Counted from the first letter of the stretch, positions 17,751 to 25,922 are shown. The stretch is DNA of 64,000 nt from Streptomyces sp. NBC_01241 (GCF_041435435.1 NZ_CP108494.1:5924501-5988500), one strand, 5' to 3'. The notes: a model not told the origin generated them from the letters alone. Numbers and translations: made by a program.

Positions 17751-17770
17751 GTCCCGAAAATAGTCGGAAC
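17751..17770. promoter_or_regulatory. candidate TetR operator between adh and tetR
   Basis: An inverted repeat GTCCCGA-N6-TCGGAAC (6 of 7 positions match between arms) sits in the 144-bp divergent promoter region, about 30 bp upstream of the TetR start. It is suitable as an operator for both genes. Confidence 0.45.
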
Positions 17771-17801
17771 GTGTGCCTCCGAATGGAGAGGAGCAGCCGG
17801 T

Positions 17802-18413
17802 ATGGGAGACACGAGGCGGCCGCGAGGGCGGCCGCCCGCCTCGTCGCGGGAGAAGATCGAGGTGGAGGCCGTCGAGCTCTTCCTCCGCCACGGCTACGCC
17901 GGGACCAGCATCGCGATGATCACCGAGGCCTGCGGTGTCGGCAGAACGACCTTCTTCCGCTACTTCGACTCCAAGTCGCAGATCATCTGGTCCGCCTTCG
18001 ACGACCACACCCAGAGGCTTCGCGAGCTGCTCGCCCGTGCGGAGCCGGATGCCCCCGCCCTGACGGTGATCCGTGCCTGCGTCGTCGAGGCGCTGCGCGA
18101 CTCTGTCGACGAGCGGGGCATCTGGCTGAAGCGGTTCACCATTCTGGACACCTCGGTGGAGCTGCGCTCCGAGGAGTCGGCCCAGTGGCTGAGCTGGGCG
18201 CGTGCCGTCGCCGGGTATGTGGCGCACCGCACCGGGGCCGATCCGGACGGCATCGTCCCTGCCGGCATCGGCGGTGCGCTCCAGGCTGCCTTCCTCGCCA
18301 CACTCCGCAGCTGGCAAGGGACGGAGGAGTCGCCGGACCGGCTGCTGCACCAGATGGACGTGGGACTTGCCCCGCTCTGCGACGTGCTCCAGGAGTGGCT
18401 GGACCGGAGCTGA
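17802..18413 (+). CDS. TetR-family transcriptional regulator
   Basis: 203 aa. The N-terminal helix-turn-helix is classical: KIEVEAVELFLRHGYAGTSI, AMITEACGVGRTTFFRYFDS, KSQIIWSAFDDH. The C-terminal ligand-binding domain resembles the MftR-like/acyl-TetR class with a long Trp-containing helix (RGIWLKRFTILDTSVELRSE). GAGAGGAG precedes the ATG at the right distance. The divergent alcohol dehydrogenase gene is the likely target. Confidence 0.88.
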   Translation: MGDTRRPRGRPPASSREKIEVEAVELFLRHGYAGTSIAMITEACGVGRTTFFRYFDSKSQIIWSAFDDHTQRLRELLARAEPDAPALTVIRACVVEALRDSVDERGIWLKRFTILDTSVELRSEESAQWLSWARAVAGYVAHRTGADPDGIVPAGIGGALQAAFLATLRSWQGTEESPDRLLHQMDVGLAPLCDVLQEWLDRS

Positions 18414-18478
18414 GTCCGGGCTCGCCCGGGTCCGGCCCGCTGCAAGATCGCCCCGGGCGTCCGGTTACGCTCGATTCC

Positions 18479-18811
18479 ATGAAACCCAGCGTGCTGACCC
18501 GCTATCGGGTGATGGCCTACGTCACCGCCGTCATGTTGCTGATCCTGTGTCTGTGCATGATCTTCAAGTACGGCTTCGACATGGGCAAGGATCTGACGCT
18601 CGTCGTCTCCCAGATCCATGGTGTGCTCTACATCATCTACCTGATCTTCGCCTTCGACCTCGGCTCCAAGGCGAAGTGGCCGGTGGGCAAGCTGCTCTGG
18701 GTGCTGATCTCCGGCACCATCCCGACGGCCGCGTTCTTCGTCGAGCGCAAGGTCGTCCGCGAGGTCGGGCCGCTGGTCGCCGACGGTTCTCCCGTCACCG
18801 TCAAGGCCTGA
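18479..18811 (+). CDS. DUF3817 integral membrane protein (second copy)
   Basis: 110 aa, MKPSVLTRYRVMAYVTAVML. It has three hydrophobic stretches and the family pattern QIHGVLYIIYLIFAFDLG followed by SKAKWPVGKLLWVLISG, paralogous to the protein at 12782. A strong terminator follows immediately. Function unknown; likely membrane-embedded with short loops. Confidence 0.86.
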   Translation: MKPSVLTRYRVMAYVTAVMLLILCLCMIFKYGFDMGKDLTLVVSQIHGVLYIIYLIFAFDLGSKAKWPVGKLLWVLISGTIPTAAFFVERKVVREVGPLVADGSPVTVKA

Positions 18812-18848
18812 GTCGCCCGGCCGGGCCCGGCCCGAACCGCACCACCCG

Positions 18849-18877
18849 AACCGCCCCGTGCAAAGCACCGGGCGGTT
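18849..18877. terminator. terminator hairpin after DUF3817 gene
   Basis: Near-perfect 13-bp stem with arms AACCGCCCCGTGC and GCACCGGGCGGTT around an AAA loop, placed between the DUF3817 gene and the icmA promoter. Confidence 0.8.
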
Positions 18878-18882
18878 TGCCA

Positions 18883-18919
18883 TCGACATTTACTAGGACG
18901 TCCTAGTAAATTCGATTGT
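18883..18919 (+). promoter_or_regulatory. icmA promoter with perfect 22-bp palindromic operator, leaderless
   Basis: The half-site TTTACTAGGAC (18889-18899) is followed directly by its exact reverse complement (18900-18910), giving a 22-bp perfect palindrome. It fills the spacer between a -35-like TCGACA (18883-18888) and a -10-like TAAATT (18907-18912), 18 bp apart. The expected +1 is the A of the ATG at 18920, and no Shine-Dalgarno fits in the 9 bp between palindrome and ATG. A repressor bound here would block polymerase. The bound protein is not known to me; an acyl-CoA-responsive TetR is a reasonable guess. Confidence 0.75.
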
Positions 18920-20620
18920 ATGGACGCTGACGCGATCGAGGAGGGCCGCCGCCGCTGGCAGGCCCGTTACGACAAGGCCCGCAAGCGTGACGCGGACTTC
19001 ACCACACTCTCCGGGGACCCCGTGGAGCCCGTGTACGGCCCCCGCCCCGGGGACACGTACGAGGGATTCGAGCGGATCGGCTGGCCCGGCGAGTACCCCT
19101 TCACCCGGGGGCTCCACCCGACCGGCTACCGCGGCCGGACCTGGACCATCCGCCAGTTCGCCGGCTTCGGCAACGCCGAGCAGACCAACGAGCGCTACAA
19201 GATGATCCTCGCCGCGGGCGGCGGCGGGCTCAGCGTCGCCTTCGACATGCCGACGCTGATGGGCCGCGACTCCGACGACCCCCGCTCGCTCGGCGAGGTC
19301 GGGCACTGCGGTGTGGCCATCGATTCCGCCGCCGACATGGAGGTCCTCTTCAAGGGCATCCCCCTCGGCGACGTCACGACGTCCATGACGATCAGCGGAC
19401 CCGCCGTCCCCGTCTTCTGCATGTACCTGGTCGCCGCCGAGCGCCAGGGCGTCGACCCGGGCGTGCTCAACGGCACGCTCCAGACCGACATCTTCAAGGA
19501 GTACATCGCGCAGAAGGAGTGGCTCTTCCAGCCCGAACCCCATCTGCGCCTCATCGGCGACCTGATGGAGCACTGCGCCCGCGACATCCCCGCGTACAAG
19601 CCGCTCTCCGTCTCCGGCTACCACATCCGCGAGGCCGGGGCGACGGCCGCGCAGGAGCTCGCGTACACGCTCGCCGACGGTTTCGGCTACGTGGAGCTCG
19701 GCCTCTCCCGCGGGCTGGACGTCGACACCTTCGCGCCCGGCCTCTCCTTCTTCTTCGACGCGCACCTCGACTTCTTCGAGGAGATCGCCAAGTTCCGCGC
19801 GGCCCGCCGGATCTGGGCCCGCTGGATGAAGGAGACCTACGGCGCGAAGACCGACAAGGCGCAGTGGCTCCGCTTCCACACCCAGACCGCCGGTGTCTCG
19901 CTCACCGCCCAGCAGCCGTACAACAACGTCGTACGCACCGCGGTCGAGGCGCTCTCCGCCGTCCTCGGCGGCACCAACTCGCTGCACACCAACGCCCTCG
20001 ACGAGACCCTCGCGCTCCCCTCCGAGCAGGCCGCGGAGATCGCGCTGCGCACCCAGCAGGTGCTGATGGAGGAGACCGGCGTCGCCAATGTGGCCGACCC
20101 GCTGGGCGGTTCCTGGTACGTCGAGCAGCTCACCGACCGGATCGAGGCCGACGCCGAGAAGATCTTCGACCAGATCAAGGAGCGCGGCACCCGGGCCCAT
20201 CCCGACGGGCAGCACCCCGTCGGGCCCATCACCTCCGGCATCCTGCGCGGCATCGAGGACGGCTGGTTCACCGGCGAGATCGCCGAGTCCGCCTTCCAGT
20301 ACCAGCAGTCGCTGGAGAAGGGCGACAAACGCGTCGTCGGCGTCAATGTCCACCACGGCTCGGTCACCGGCGACCTGGAGATCCTGCGCGTCAGCCACGA
20401 GGTGGAGCGCGAGCAGGTCCGGGTGCTCGGCGACCGCAAGGACGCGCGCGACGACGCCCGGGTGAAGTCGGCGCTGGACGCGATGCTGGCCGCCGCCCGC
20501 GACGGCTCCAACATGATCGGCCCGATGCTCGACGCGGTACGGGCCGAGGCGACGCTCGGTGAGATCTGCGGGGTCCTGCGCGACGAGTGGGGCACCTACA
20601 CGGAGCCGCCCGGCTTCTGA
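18920..20620 (+). CDS. icmA: isobutyryl-CoA mutase large subunit (IcmA)
   Basis: 566 aa, the length of IcmA. It is the substrate-binding TIM barrel of a B12-dependent acyl-CoA mutase; the cobalamin-binding small subunit (IcmB) is encoded elsewhere. Phe80 (TIRQFAGFGNAEQTN) and Gln198 (EYIAQKEW) are at the two positions that distinguish isobutyryl-CoA mutase from methylmalonyl-CoA mutase, which has Tyr and Arg there. It interconverts isobutyryl-CoA and n-butyryl-CoA, feeding valine catabolism and butyrate into polyketide precursors. The MeaB GTPase encoded at 2255 is a likely partner. Confidence 0.93.
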   Translation: MDADAIEEGRRRWQARYDKARKRDADFTTLSGDPVEPVYGPRPGDTYEGFERIGWPGEYPFTRGLHPTGYRGRTWTIRQFAGFGNAEQTNERYKMILAAGGGGLSVAFDMPTLMGRDSDDPRSLGEVGHCGVAIDSAADMEVLFKGIPLGDVTTSMTISGPAVPVFCMYLVAAERQGVDPGVLNGTLQTDIFKEYIAQKEWLFQPEPHLRLIGDLMEHCARDIPAYKPLSVSGYHIREAGATAAQELAYTLADGFGYVELGLSRGLDVDTFAPGLSFFFDAHLDFFEEIAKFRAARRIWARWMKETYGAKTDKAQWLRFHTQTAGVSLTAQQPYNNVVRTAVEALSAVLGGTNSLHTNALDETLALPSEQAAEIALRTQQVLMEETGVANVADPLGGSWYVEQLTDRIEADAEKIFDQIKERGTRAHPDGQHPVGPITSGILRGIEDGWFTGEIAESAFQYQQSLEKGDKRVVGVNVHHGSVTGDLEILRVSHEVEREQVRVLGDRKDARDDARVKSALDAMLAAARDGSNMIGPMLDAVRAEATLGEICGVLRDEWGTYTEPPGF

Positions 20621-20682
20621 CGGGCGGTCGGTGGCCGCGTTCGGCGGCCGAGGAAGGAGGCGGGCGGCAGCGGTCCGCCCCG

Positions 20683-21312
20683 TCACGCGGAGGCCGCCGC
20701 CCCCAGCCCCGCGAGCAGCAGCACGGTGAAGCGCCGGGCCCAGTCCGCGTCGATGGGCTCGGCGCTCACCAGGGCCCGGTGCACGACCGCGCCGGCGATC
20801 ACATCGAAGATCAGATCGGCGGTCGCCGCCGCCCGCTTCTCGTCCTGCTCGACGGGCAACTCCCCGCGCTCCTGGGCCCGTTGACGCCCCTGAAGCACCA
20901 GTCGCTTCTGCCGGTACACGATCGAGTCGCGGATCCGGGTCCGCAGCGCCTCGTCGCGTGTCGACTCCGCGACCACCGCCATCAGCGCCGTCCGGGCCTC
21001 CGGCCGCTCCAGCAGCACGGCGAACTGCAGCACCACCGCCTGCACATCGGCCGACAGGCTGCCCAGATCGGGCAGTTCCAGCTCGTCGAAGAGAACCGCG
21101 ACGGCGTCAACGACCAGTTCGTTCTTGCCCGCCCAGCGCCGGTACAGGGTCGTCTTGGCGACACCCGCCCGCGTCGCCACATCCCCCATCGTCAGCTTCG
21201 ACCAGCCGAGGTCCACCAGGGAGGCTCTGGTCGCCTCCAGGATCGCTTCATCGGCCGCGGCGCTGCGCGGGCGTCCCGTTCGAGGGGGTTCGGGGTGGCT
21301 GTGGCTCAGCAT
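20683..21312 (-). CDS. TetR-family transcriptional regulator
   Basis: 209 aa from ATG 21312 (MLSHSHPEPPRTGRPRSAAA). The helix-turn-helix lies at about 30-65 (TRASLVDLGWSKLTMGDVAT, RAGVAKTTLYRRWAGKNELV). The C-terminal half is of the TetR_C_11/16-type ligand domain. The gene is convergent with icmA, ending 62 bp from it. The translation start has no Shine-Dalgarno but a TATGGT box seven bases upstream, suggesting a leaderless transcript. Whether it controls icmA is open. Confidence 0.87.
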   Translation of the reverse strand: MLSHSHPEPPRTGRPRSAAADEAILEATRASLVDLGWSKLTMGDVATRAGVAKTTLYRRWAGKNELVVDAVAVLFDELELPDLGSLSADVQAVVLQFAVLLERPEARTALMAVVAESTRDEALRTRIRDSIVYRQKRLVLQGRQRAQERGELPVEQDEKRAAATADLIFDVIAGAVVHRALVSAEPIDADWARRFTVLLLAGLGAAASA

Positions 21313-21316
21313 GCCG

Positions 21317-21331
21317 TGACCATACCGGTCA
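21317..21331. promoter_or_regulatory. candidate TetR autoregulatory operator
   Basis: Inverted repeat TGACC-N5-GGTCA directly in front of the tetR start (21312), overlapping the minus-strand -10-like TATGGT (21325-21320). Confidence 0.45.
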
Positions 21332-21631
21332 GTAAGTAGTGCCGACCGGCCCCGTTCGCCGTGAGACAGATCACCGAACACACTTGCTGCGCGAGGGGTG
21401 CAGGGCAGTTACGCTACGGGTCGTAGCGTAAGGGCGGCGGTCATCCCGTTCGTTGCGCCACGACCGAACGACAGCCACAGGCACTGGGTGGGGACCCGGC
21501 GCCGAACAGGGCCTTTCAGGGGCCCTCGGGCCGCATCCGTCCGGGCGCCCCGCACGCCGGCGGGGACTACGGACGGGTGGGGTTCTCGTATCGCTTTCCG
21601 TATCGGTGCGCCAAGGGGGGAGGATGTACGT

Positions 21632-22612
21632 ATGCAGCCTAGGAACATGTCCATGAGCGGCGTCGTCGACCTCGCCGCGGTGAAGGCGGCCGGCGAGGCC
21701 AAGGTGAAGGCGGAGCAGGCCCGTGCCGAGGCCGCCCGGCAGGGTGGTGGCGGTGCCGTATCGCCGTCCGCCCTGGTGATCGATGTCGATGAGGCGGGCT
21801 TCGAGAGCGATGTCCTGCAGCGCTCCACGGAAGTCCCGGTCGTCATCGACTTCTGGGCCGAGTGGTGCGAGCCGTGCAAACAGCTGGGACCGCTCCTGGA
21901 GCGGCTGGCCCACGATTACAACGGCCGCTTCGTGCTGGCCAAGGTCGATGTCGACGCCAACCAGATGCTGATGCAGCAGTTCGGCATCCAGGGTATTCCG
22001 GCGGTCTTCGCCGTCGTCGCCGGGCAGGCCCTCCCGCTCTTCCAGGGCGCGGCCCCCGAGGCCCAGATCCGGCAGACGCTGGATCAGTTGATCCAGGTCG
22101 CCGAGGAGCGGTTCGGTCTCACCGGGATCGCGGTCGACCAGGACGCGGCCGCCGCCGAGGGAGCCGGTCAGGCTCCGGCCGAGGTGCCCGCCGGGCCGTA
22201 CGACGCCCTGCTCGAAGCAGCCGTACAGGCCCTGGACGCCAGCGACTTCCCCGGTGCCGTCCAGGCGTACAAGAACGTCCTCGCCGAAGACCCGGTTAAC
22301 ACCGAGGCCAAGCTCGGTCTCGCCCAGGCCGAACTGCTCGCCCGGGTCAAGGACATCGACCCGCAGCGGGTCCGCCAGGACGCCGCGGAGAAGCCGGCCG
22401 ACCTCGCGGCGCAGCTCGCGGCCGCCGATCTGGATCTCGTCGGCGGTCATGTCGAGGATGCCTTCGGGCGGCTCGTCGAGACGGTGCGCCGTAATTTCGG
22501 TGACGACAGGGACGCGGCGCGGCTGCGGCTGCTGGAGCTGTTCGAGGTGATCGGCCCCGACGACCCGCGGGTCGTCGGGGCGCGTACGGCGCTGGCGCGC
22601 GTCCTGTTCTGA
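21632..22612 (+). CDS. thioredoxin-TPR co-chaperone-like protein (YbbN/CnoX type)
   Basis: 326 aa. An N-terminal ~65-residue charged region precedes a thioredoxin domain with the redox pair Cys79-Cys82 in AEWCEPCKQLG. The C-terminal ~110 residues are tetratricopeptide-like (YDALLEAAVQALDASDFPGA, VQAYKNVLAEDPVNTEAKLG). The order matches the YbbN/CnoX class, which combines disulfide chemistry or holdase activity with protein-protein contacts; here the CxxC pair is intact. A strong GGGGGGAGG ribosome site lies 8 nt before the ATG. A terminator follows. Confidence 0.88.
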   Translation: MQPRNMSMSGVVDLAAVKAAGEAKVKAEQARAEAARQGGGGAVSPSALVIDVDEAGFESDVLQRSTEVPVVIDFWAEWCEPCKQLGPLLERLAHDYNGRFVLAKVDVDANQMLMQQFGIQGIPAVFAVVAGQALPLFQGAAPEAQIRQTLDQLIQVAEERFGLTGIAVDQDAAAAEGAGQAPAEVPAGPYDALLEAAVQALDASDFPGAVQAYKNVLAEDPVNTEAKLGLAQAELLARVKDIDPQRVRQDAAEKPADLAAQLAAADLDLVGGHVEDAFGRLVETVRRNFGDDRDAARLRLLELFEVIGPDDPRVVGARTALARVLF

Positions 22613-22638
22613 CGCGGGTCTTGTCCTGATGTGACAAC

Positions 22639-22673
22639 ACGGCCGTGGTGCCCCGGGGTGCCACGGCCGTTTT
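22639..22673 (+). terminator. rho-independent terminator
   Basis: Arms ACGGCCGTGG (22639-22648) and CCACGGCCGT (22661-22670) with further pairing in the CCCCGGGG loop, followed by TTT. It follows the thioredoxin-TPR gene. Confidence 0.85.
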
Positions 22674-23226
22674 CGCGATCAGAGCGATAAGAGGCGACTT
22701 CGCTTTACCAAATCTTGATAAAAGTGTCGCCTGTTACTCGCAGTAAATCACCACTCGGGATCTGTCCGTATAACGGCCCCGATTCTCCCTTTCGTCCTTC
22801 CGTTCGGTGCCACCCTGTGTGGTCGGGTGGTATCACCCGGTCGCGGCTCGGTTATCGGGCCATTACTAGCGAGTAACGAACCCCTTGTGCGGCGGGCGCG
22901 AATGCACCACGATCGGCCACGCTCGGTCCAATAACGCCAGCCCGGCTGCCAGTCGGCGCGGCGGCCCTGTTGGGTCCCCACCGAGTGGGTCGGCGGCAGT
23001 GGTGCCGACTCCGGACAGGGGGGTTCCTGCCGTCCGGCAGGGCCTGTCCGATCAGGTTGCGCGATTGCGTGGCCAGTGGTTGTCGCTCGGGGGTGATCGC
23101 CGGTGATTCGGACGCGGTTCCTGCCTCCGTACGCGGGCGCTCTCCTTGCCGAGGACGTAGCACTTCTCCCATCCCAGGACGGGCCAGGCCCGGACCGGAG
23201 ATGTACGTCCGAGAAGGAGGAAAATT
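22674..23226. promoter_or_regulatory. long upstream region of the DUF6230 operon with two TTACT...AGTAA inverted repeats
   Basis: No gene is visible. The region is less GC-rich than its surroundings. TTACT-CGC-AGTAA is at 22734-22746 and TTACT-AGCG-AGTAA at 22863-22876; the second, read on the other strand, repeats the GTTACTCGC half of the first. They are likely two operators of one regulator. The ribosome site AAGGAGG just before 23227 is unusually strong. Confidence 0.5.
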
Positions 23227-23865
23227 ATGAGTTCCCAGGTTCGTGGCGGCACCAGATGGAAGCGCTTCGCTCTGGTCATGGTGCCGAGTGTTGCCGCGAC
23301 CGCCGCGGTCGGCGTGGCCCTCGCGCAGGGTGCGCTCGCCGCGTCGTTCAGCGTGTCCGGCCAGTCGTTCAAGGTGTCGGCCGATTACCTCGACGGCCAC
23401 GGCTTCTCGCAGTACGGCGGCATAGACGCCGGCTACGCGGAGCTGAAGGGTGACAAGAAGACCATGCACCCGGTCGCGATCTCGTCGTTCCGGACGGCCG
23501 AGATCACCAAGATGTGCCAGTCCGTCGTCACGCCGGACATCCCGATCCTCGGCTCGGTCAGCCTTCAGCTGAAGGCCGGCGGCAACGGGACCCCGGTCTC
23601 GGCCGAGAACCTGTACATCGACGTCGCCGACCTCAAGGCAGATGCCGAGTTCTCCAACATCGACATCGGTGTTGCGGCCAGGGACGCCCGGAAGGGTCCG
23701 GCGATCAAGGCCAACGAGAACGTCTTCGAGAACGGTTTCGCCCAGCAGGCGAAACGCGCCCAGTTGCGGAACGTGCGGCAGACGGCGTGGGCCACCACGG
23801 CCGGAACCTTCAAGCTGAGCGGTCTGAGCATGAAGCTCTACAACGGCGTCAAGGAGTGCTACTAA
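23227..23865 (+). CDS. DUF6230 family exported protein
   Basis: 212 aa. The N-terminus has basic residues (RGGTRWKR), a hydrophobic helix (FALVMVPSVAATAAVGVALA) and a possible AxA cleavage region (AQGALAAS). The remainder is soluble, with two cysteines (Cys in TKMCQSV and the penultimate KECY) that could form a disulfide. It resembles the DUF6230 proteins that some Streptomyces annotations call cholesterol esterase, but no esterase GxSxG motif or catalytic triad is visible, so I do not support an enzyme function. It is the first gene of a three-gene unit with a DUF6114 membrane protein. Confidence 0.8.
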   Translation: MSSQVRGGTRWKRFALVMVPSVAATAAVGVALAQGALAASFSVSGQSFKVSADYLDGHGFSQYGGIDAGYAELKGDKKTMHPVAISSFRTAEITKMCQSVVTPDIPILGSVSLQLKAGGNGTPVSAENLYIDVADLKADAEFSNIDIGVAARDARKGPAIKANENVFENGFAQQAKRAQLRNVRQTAWATTAGTFKLSGLSMKLYNGVKECY

Positions 23866-23961
23866 GCACTCCGCCCGGACGGGCGGGGCGGTCACGCCGC
23901 TCCGCCCGTCCGACTCCCTTCTTCTTTTCACAGCACGACCGGTTCCAGGGAGCTGTTTTCC

Positions 23962-24546
23962 ATGAGCGCCGAGACCACAGGCACCCGCGACTTCACCTAC
24001 TGGAGGCTGCGGTTCCGTGACTGGCGGCAAACCCGGCCTTTCTGGGCGGGTCTTTTCACCGCGCTCGGTGGCGGTCCGATCGCATATTTTCCGTACGCGA
24101 ATCTCAAGCTCGGCCATCTGACGCTGGCCATGGCAACCACCGCCGGCGCGGGTTCACTGATCATCGGTGTACTGCTGGTCACCCTCGGCCTGACCATGTG
24201 GTACCAGCAGATCGTCCGGGTGTTCTCCGGTGTCGCCACGATCCTGCTCGCGCTGGTCTCCATCCCGGTGTCCAACCTCGGCGGCTTCTTCCTCGGGTTC
24301 CTGTTCGCTCTGGTCGGCGGCTGTCTCGCGCTGTCATGGGCCCCGGGTGAGCCCGGGGCCGAGACGGAGTCCGGTGGGCACACGGCCGGCAAGCAGGCCG
24401 AAGAGCCGCAGGGCGGGGAAGCAGCCGGCGTCGAACTGCCGGAGCAACGCGCCACGGCGGCGTACGACCCGGGTGGCGCTCCCTGGAGCGACGACGTCCC
24501 GAGCGGAATTGTTGACGCCAACGGCGGGAGGAACAGTGCGGGGTGA
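23962..24546 (+). CDS. DUF6114 integral membrane protein
   Basis: 194 aa. About four hydrophobic segments lie between residues 25 and 125 (AGLFTALGGGPIAYF, ATTAGAGSLIIGVLLVTLGL, VFSGVATILLALVSIPVSNL, GGFFLGFLFALVGGCLALSW), with the WRQTRPFWAGL start typical of the family. The C-terminal 65 residues are hydrophilic and Glu/Gly/Ala-rich, probably cytoplasmic. Its end overlaps the next gene by 11 bp. Together with DUF6230 it may form an envelope complex; this is inference. Confidence 0.82.
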   Translation: MSAETTGTRDFTYWRLRFRDWRQTRPFWAGLFTALGGGPIAYFPYANLKLGHLTLAMATTAGAGSLIIGVLLVTLGLTMWYQQIVRVFSGVATILLALVSIPVSNLGGFFLGFLFALVGGCLALSWAPGEPGAETESGGHTAGKQAEEPQGGEAAGVELPEQRATAAYDPGGAPWSDDVPSGIVDANGGRNSAG

Positions 24547-25849
24547 CGAGACGCAGCTGAACGCGACCGGGGAGGACGTCCGGACGAGAACCGGACCGCG
24601 CCACGCGGCCCCCCGGAAGTCGTTGCTGACGAAGCTGCACATACCCGCGGGCAAGGCCTTCGCCCTCGCCGCGATGCCGACGGCCGTCTTCGTGGGCATG
24701 GGGCTCACCCCCAAGCTGGCGCTGGCCGACGACAGCATGGACATCCCGTTCGCGCCCGGTCCCTGCGTGACCCGCTCCGACGAGCCGAGCGAGTCGCCGT
24801 CACCGTCCGCGTCGGAGACGAAGTCGCCGTCCCCGTCCCCGTCCGCCTCCGAGTCCGGTGACAAGGGCGACGCGGCGACGCCGAAGCCCTCGGCCACCCC
24901 GTCGGCCGGCGAGACCGTCGAGGCTGAGCCCAAGTCCGTCCAGGCCGAGCCTAAGTCCGTCGAGGCCGAGCCCAAGTCCGCCCAGGCGCCCGCCGCCACG
25001 CCGAGCGCCTCGCCCACCCCCACGAAATCGACGAACCCGCTCGACCCGCTGGGTGTCGGCGACGCGCTCAAGGACCTCTTCGACGGACCGGCCAAGGAGA
25101 CGGCGAGCCCGTCCCCGAGCGCCACCACAGCGTCCCCGAAGCCGTCGGAGAGCGACGCGGCCAAGCTCGTCGAGAAGCCTGTCGCGAAGCCCGTCGAGAA
25201 GGCGACGGACGCCGCGAAGGAGACGGTCGACAAGACCGCCGCTGCCATCCGCGACGCGGCGGAGAAGGCCGGCAAGCCGGTCGAGGAGCTCGACGAGAGC
25301 GTCAAGGGACTCGACGCGAAGAAGGACGAGGACATCCCGGACGGCGCCAAGGAGCGCTTCCCGTGTCCGACCGCCGACCCCGAGGCGCTGGCCGCGGCCG
25401 ATCTGGAGCAGGGCATCCCGCTGCTGCCGAACGAGCCGTGGATCCTGGAGAGTTCGATGCTGACCCTGGGCGGCCTCGACTACAAGGGCATCGTCGAGGT
25501 GAAGAAGGGCGACGGCACCACGAAGAAGGTGCTGAAGTTCACGGCCAAGTCCGTCGACATCAAGGACCTCCACCAGCTGACAGTCGGTCCGGCCGGCACG
25601 ACGGGCCATGTCGAGGCGCGGAAGGGCTCCACGTCCACCATCCGCAACGGCACGGTGACGATGTACACCGAGGAGCTGAAGGGCAACCTCTTCGGCCTCA
25701 TCCCGGTCACCTTCAGCCCGCAGACCCCGCCGCCGCTGAACGTGCCCTTCGCCTTCTTCAGCAACGTCAAGGTGACCCAGGCCGGCCAGTTCGGCGGCAC
25801 GCTCAAGGTGCCCGGGCTGCACAACTACTTCACCGGCGGCAACAGCTAG
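24536..25849 (+). CDS. secreted/anchored Pro-Ser-Glu-rich protein of the DUF6230/DUF6114 unit
   Basis: 437 aa from GTG 24536, preceded by GGGAGG. Residues about 30-65 look like a signal peptide (KLHIPAGKAFALAAMPTAVF, ending LALADDS). A long low-complexity region follows, rich in Ser-Pro and Lys-Pro, with three EAEPKSV/Q units, then a helical Lys/Glu/Ala stretch (EKATDAAKETVDKTAAAIRD). The C-terminal ~130 residues are folded (WILESSMLTLGGLDYKGIVE onward) and probably beta-rich, like the DUF6230 protein. Function unknown; the layout suggests a cell-wall-spanning stalk carrying a small domain. Confidence 0.75.
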   Translation: MRGDETQLNATGEDVRTRTGPRHAAPRKSLLTKLHIPAGKAFALAAMPTAVFVGMGLTPKLALADDSMDIPFAPGPCVTRSDEPSESPSPSASETKSPSPSPSASESGDKGDAATPKPSATPSAGETVEAEPKSVQAEPKSVEAEPKSAQAPAATPSASPTPTKSTNPLDPLGVGDALKDLFDGPAKETASPSPSATTASPKPSESDAAKLVEKPVAKPVEKATDAAKETVDKTAAAIRDAAEKAGKPVEELDESVKGLDAKKDEDIPDGAKERFPCPTADPEALAAADLEQGIPLLPNEPWILESSMLTLGGLDYKGIVEVKKGDGTTKKVLKFTAKSVDIKDLHQLTVGPAGTTGHVEARKGSTSTIRNGTVTMYTEELKGNLFGLIPVTFSPQTPPPLNVPFAFFSNVKVTQAGQFGGTLKVPGLHNYFTGGNS

Positions 25850-25880
25850 CAACACACCGAACCGTTCGGGAGCCGTACAA

Positions 25881-25922
25881 AGGCCGTGGGCCGCACTCCG
25901 GAAGGAGTGCGGCCCACGGCCT
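25881..25922. terminator. bidirectional terminator, 18-bp perfect stem
   Basis: Arms GGCCGTGGGCCGCACTCC (25882-25899) and their exact complement (25904-25921) around a GGAA loop. It separates the convergent exported-protein gene and pyk. Confidence 0.9.

Noticed and set aside
17658..18350. N-terminal extension of the alcohol dehydrogenase frame by over 200 codons
   Set aside because: It is antisense to the TetR gene, and the dehydrogenase has a normal ATG with a good ribosome site at 17657.
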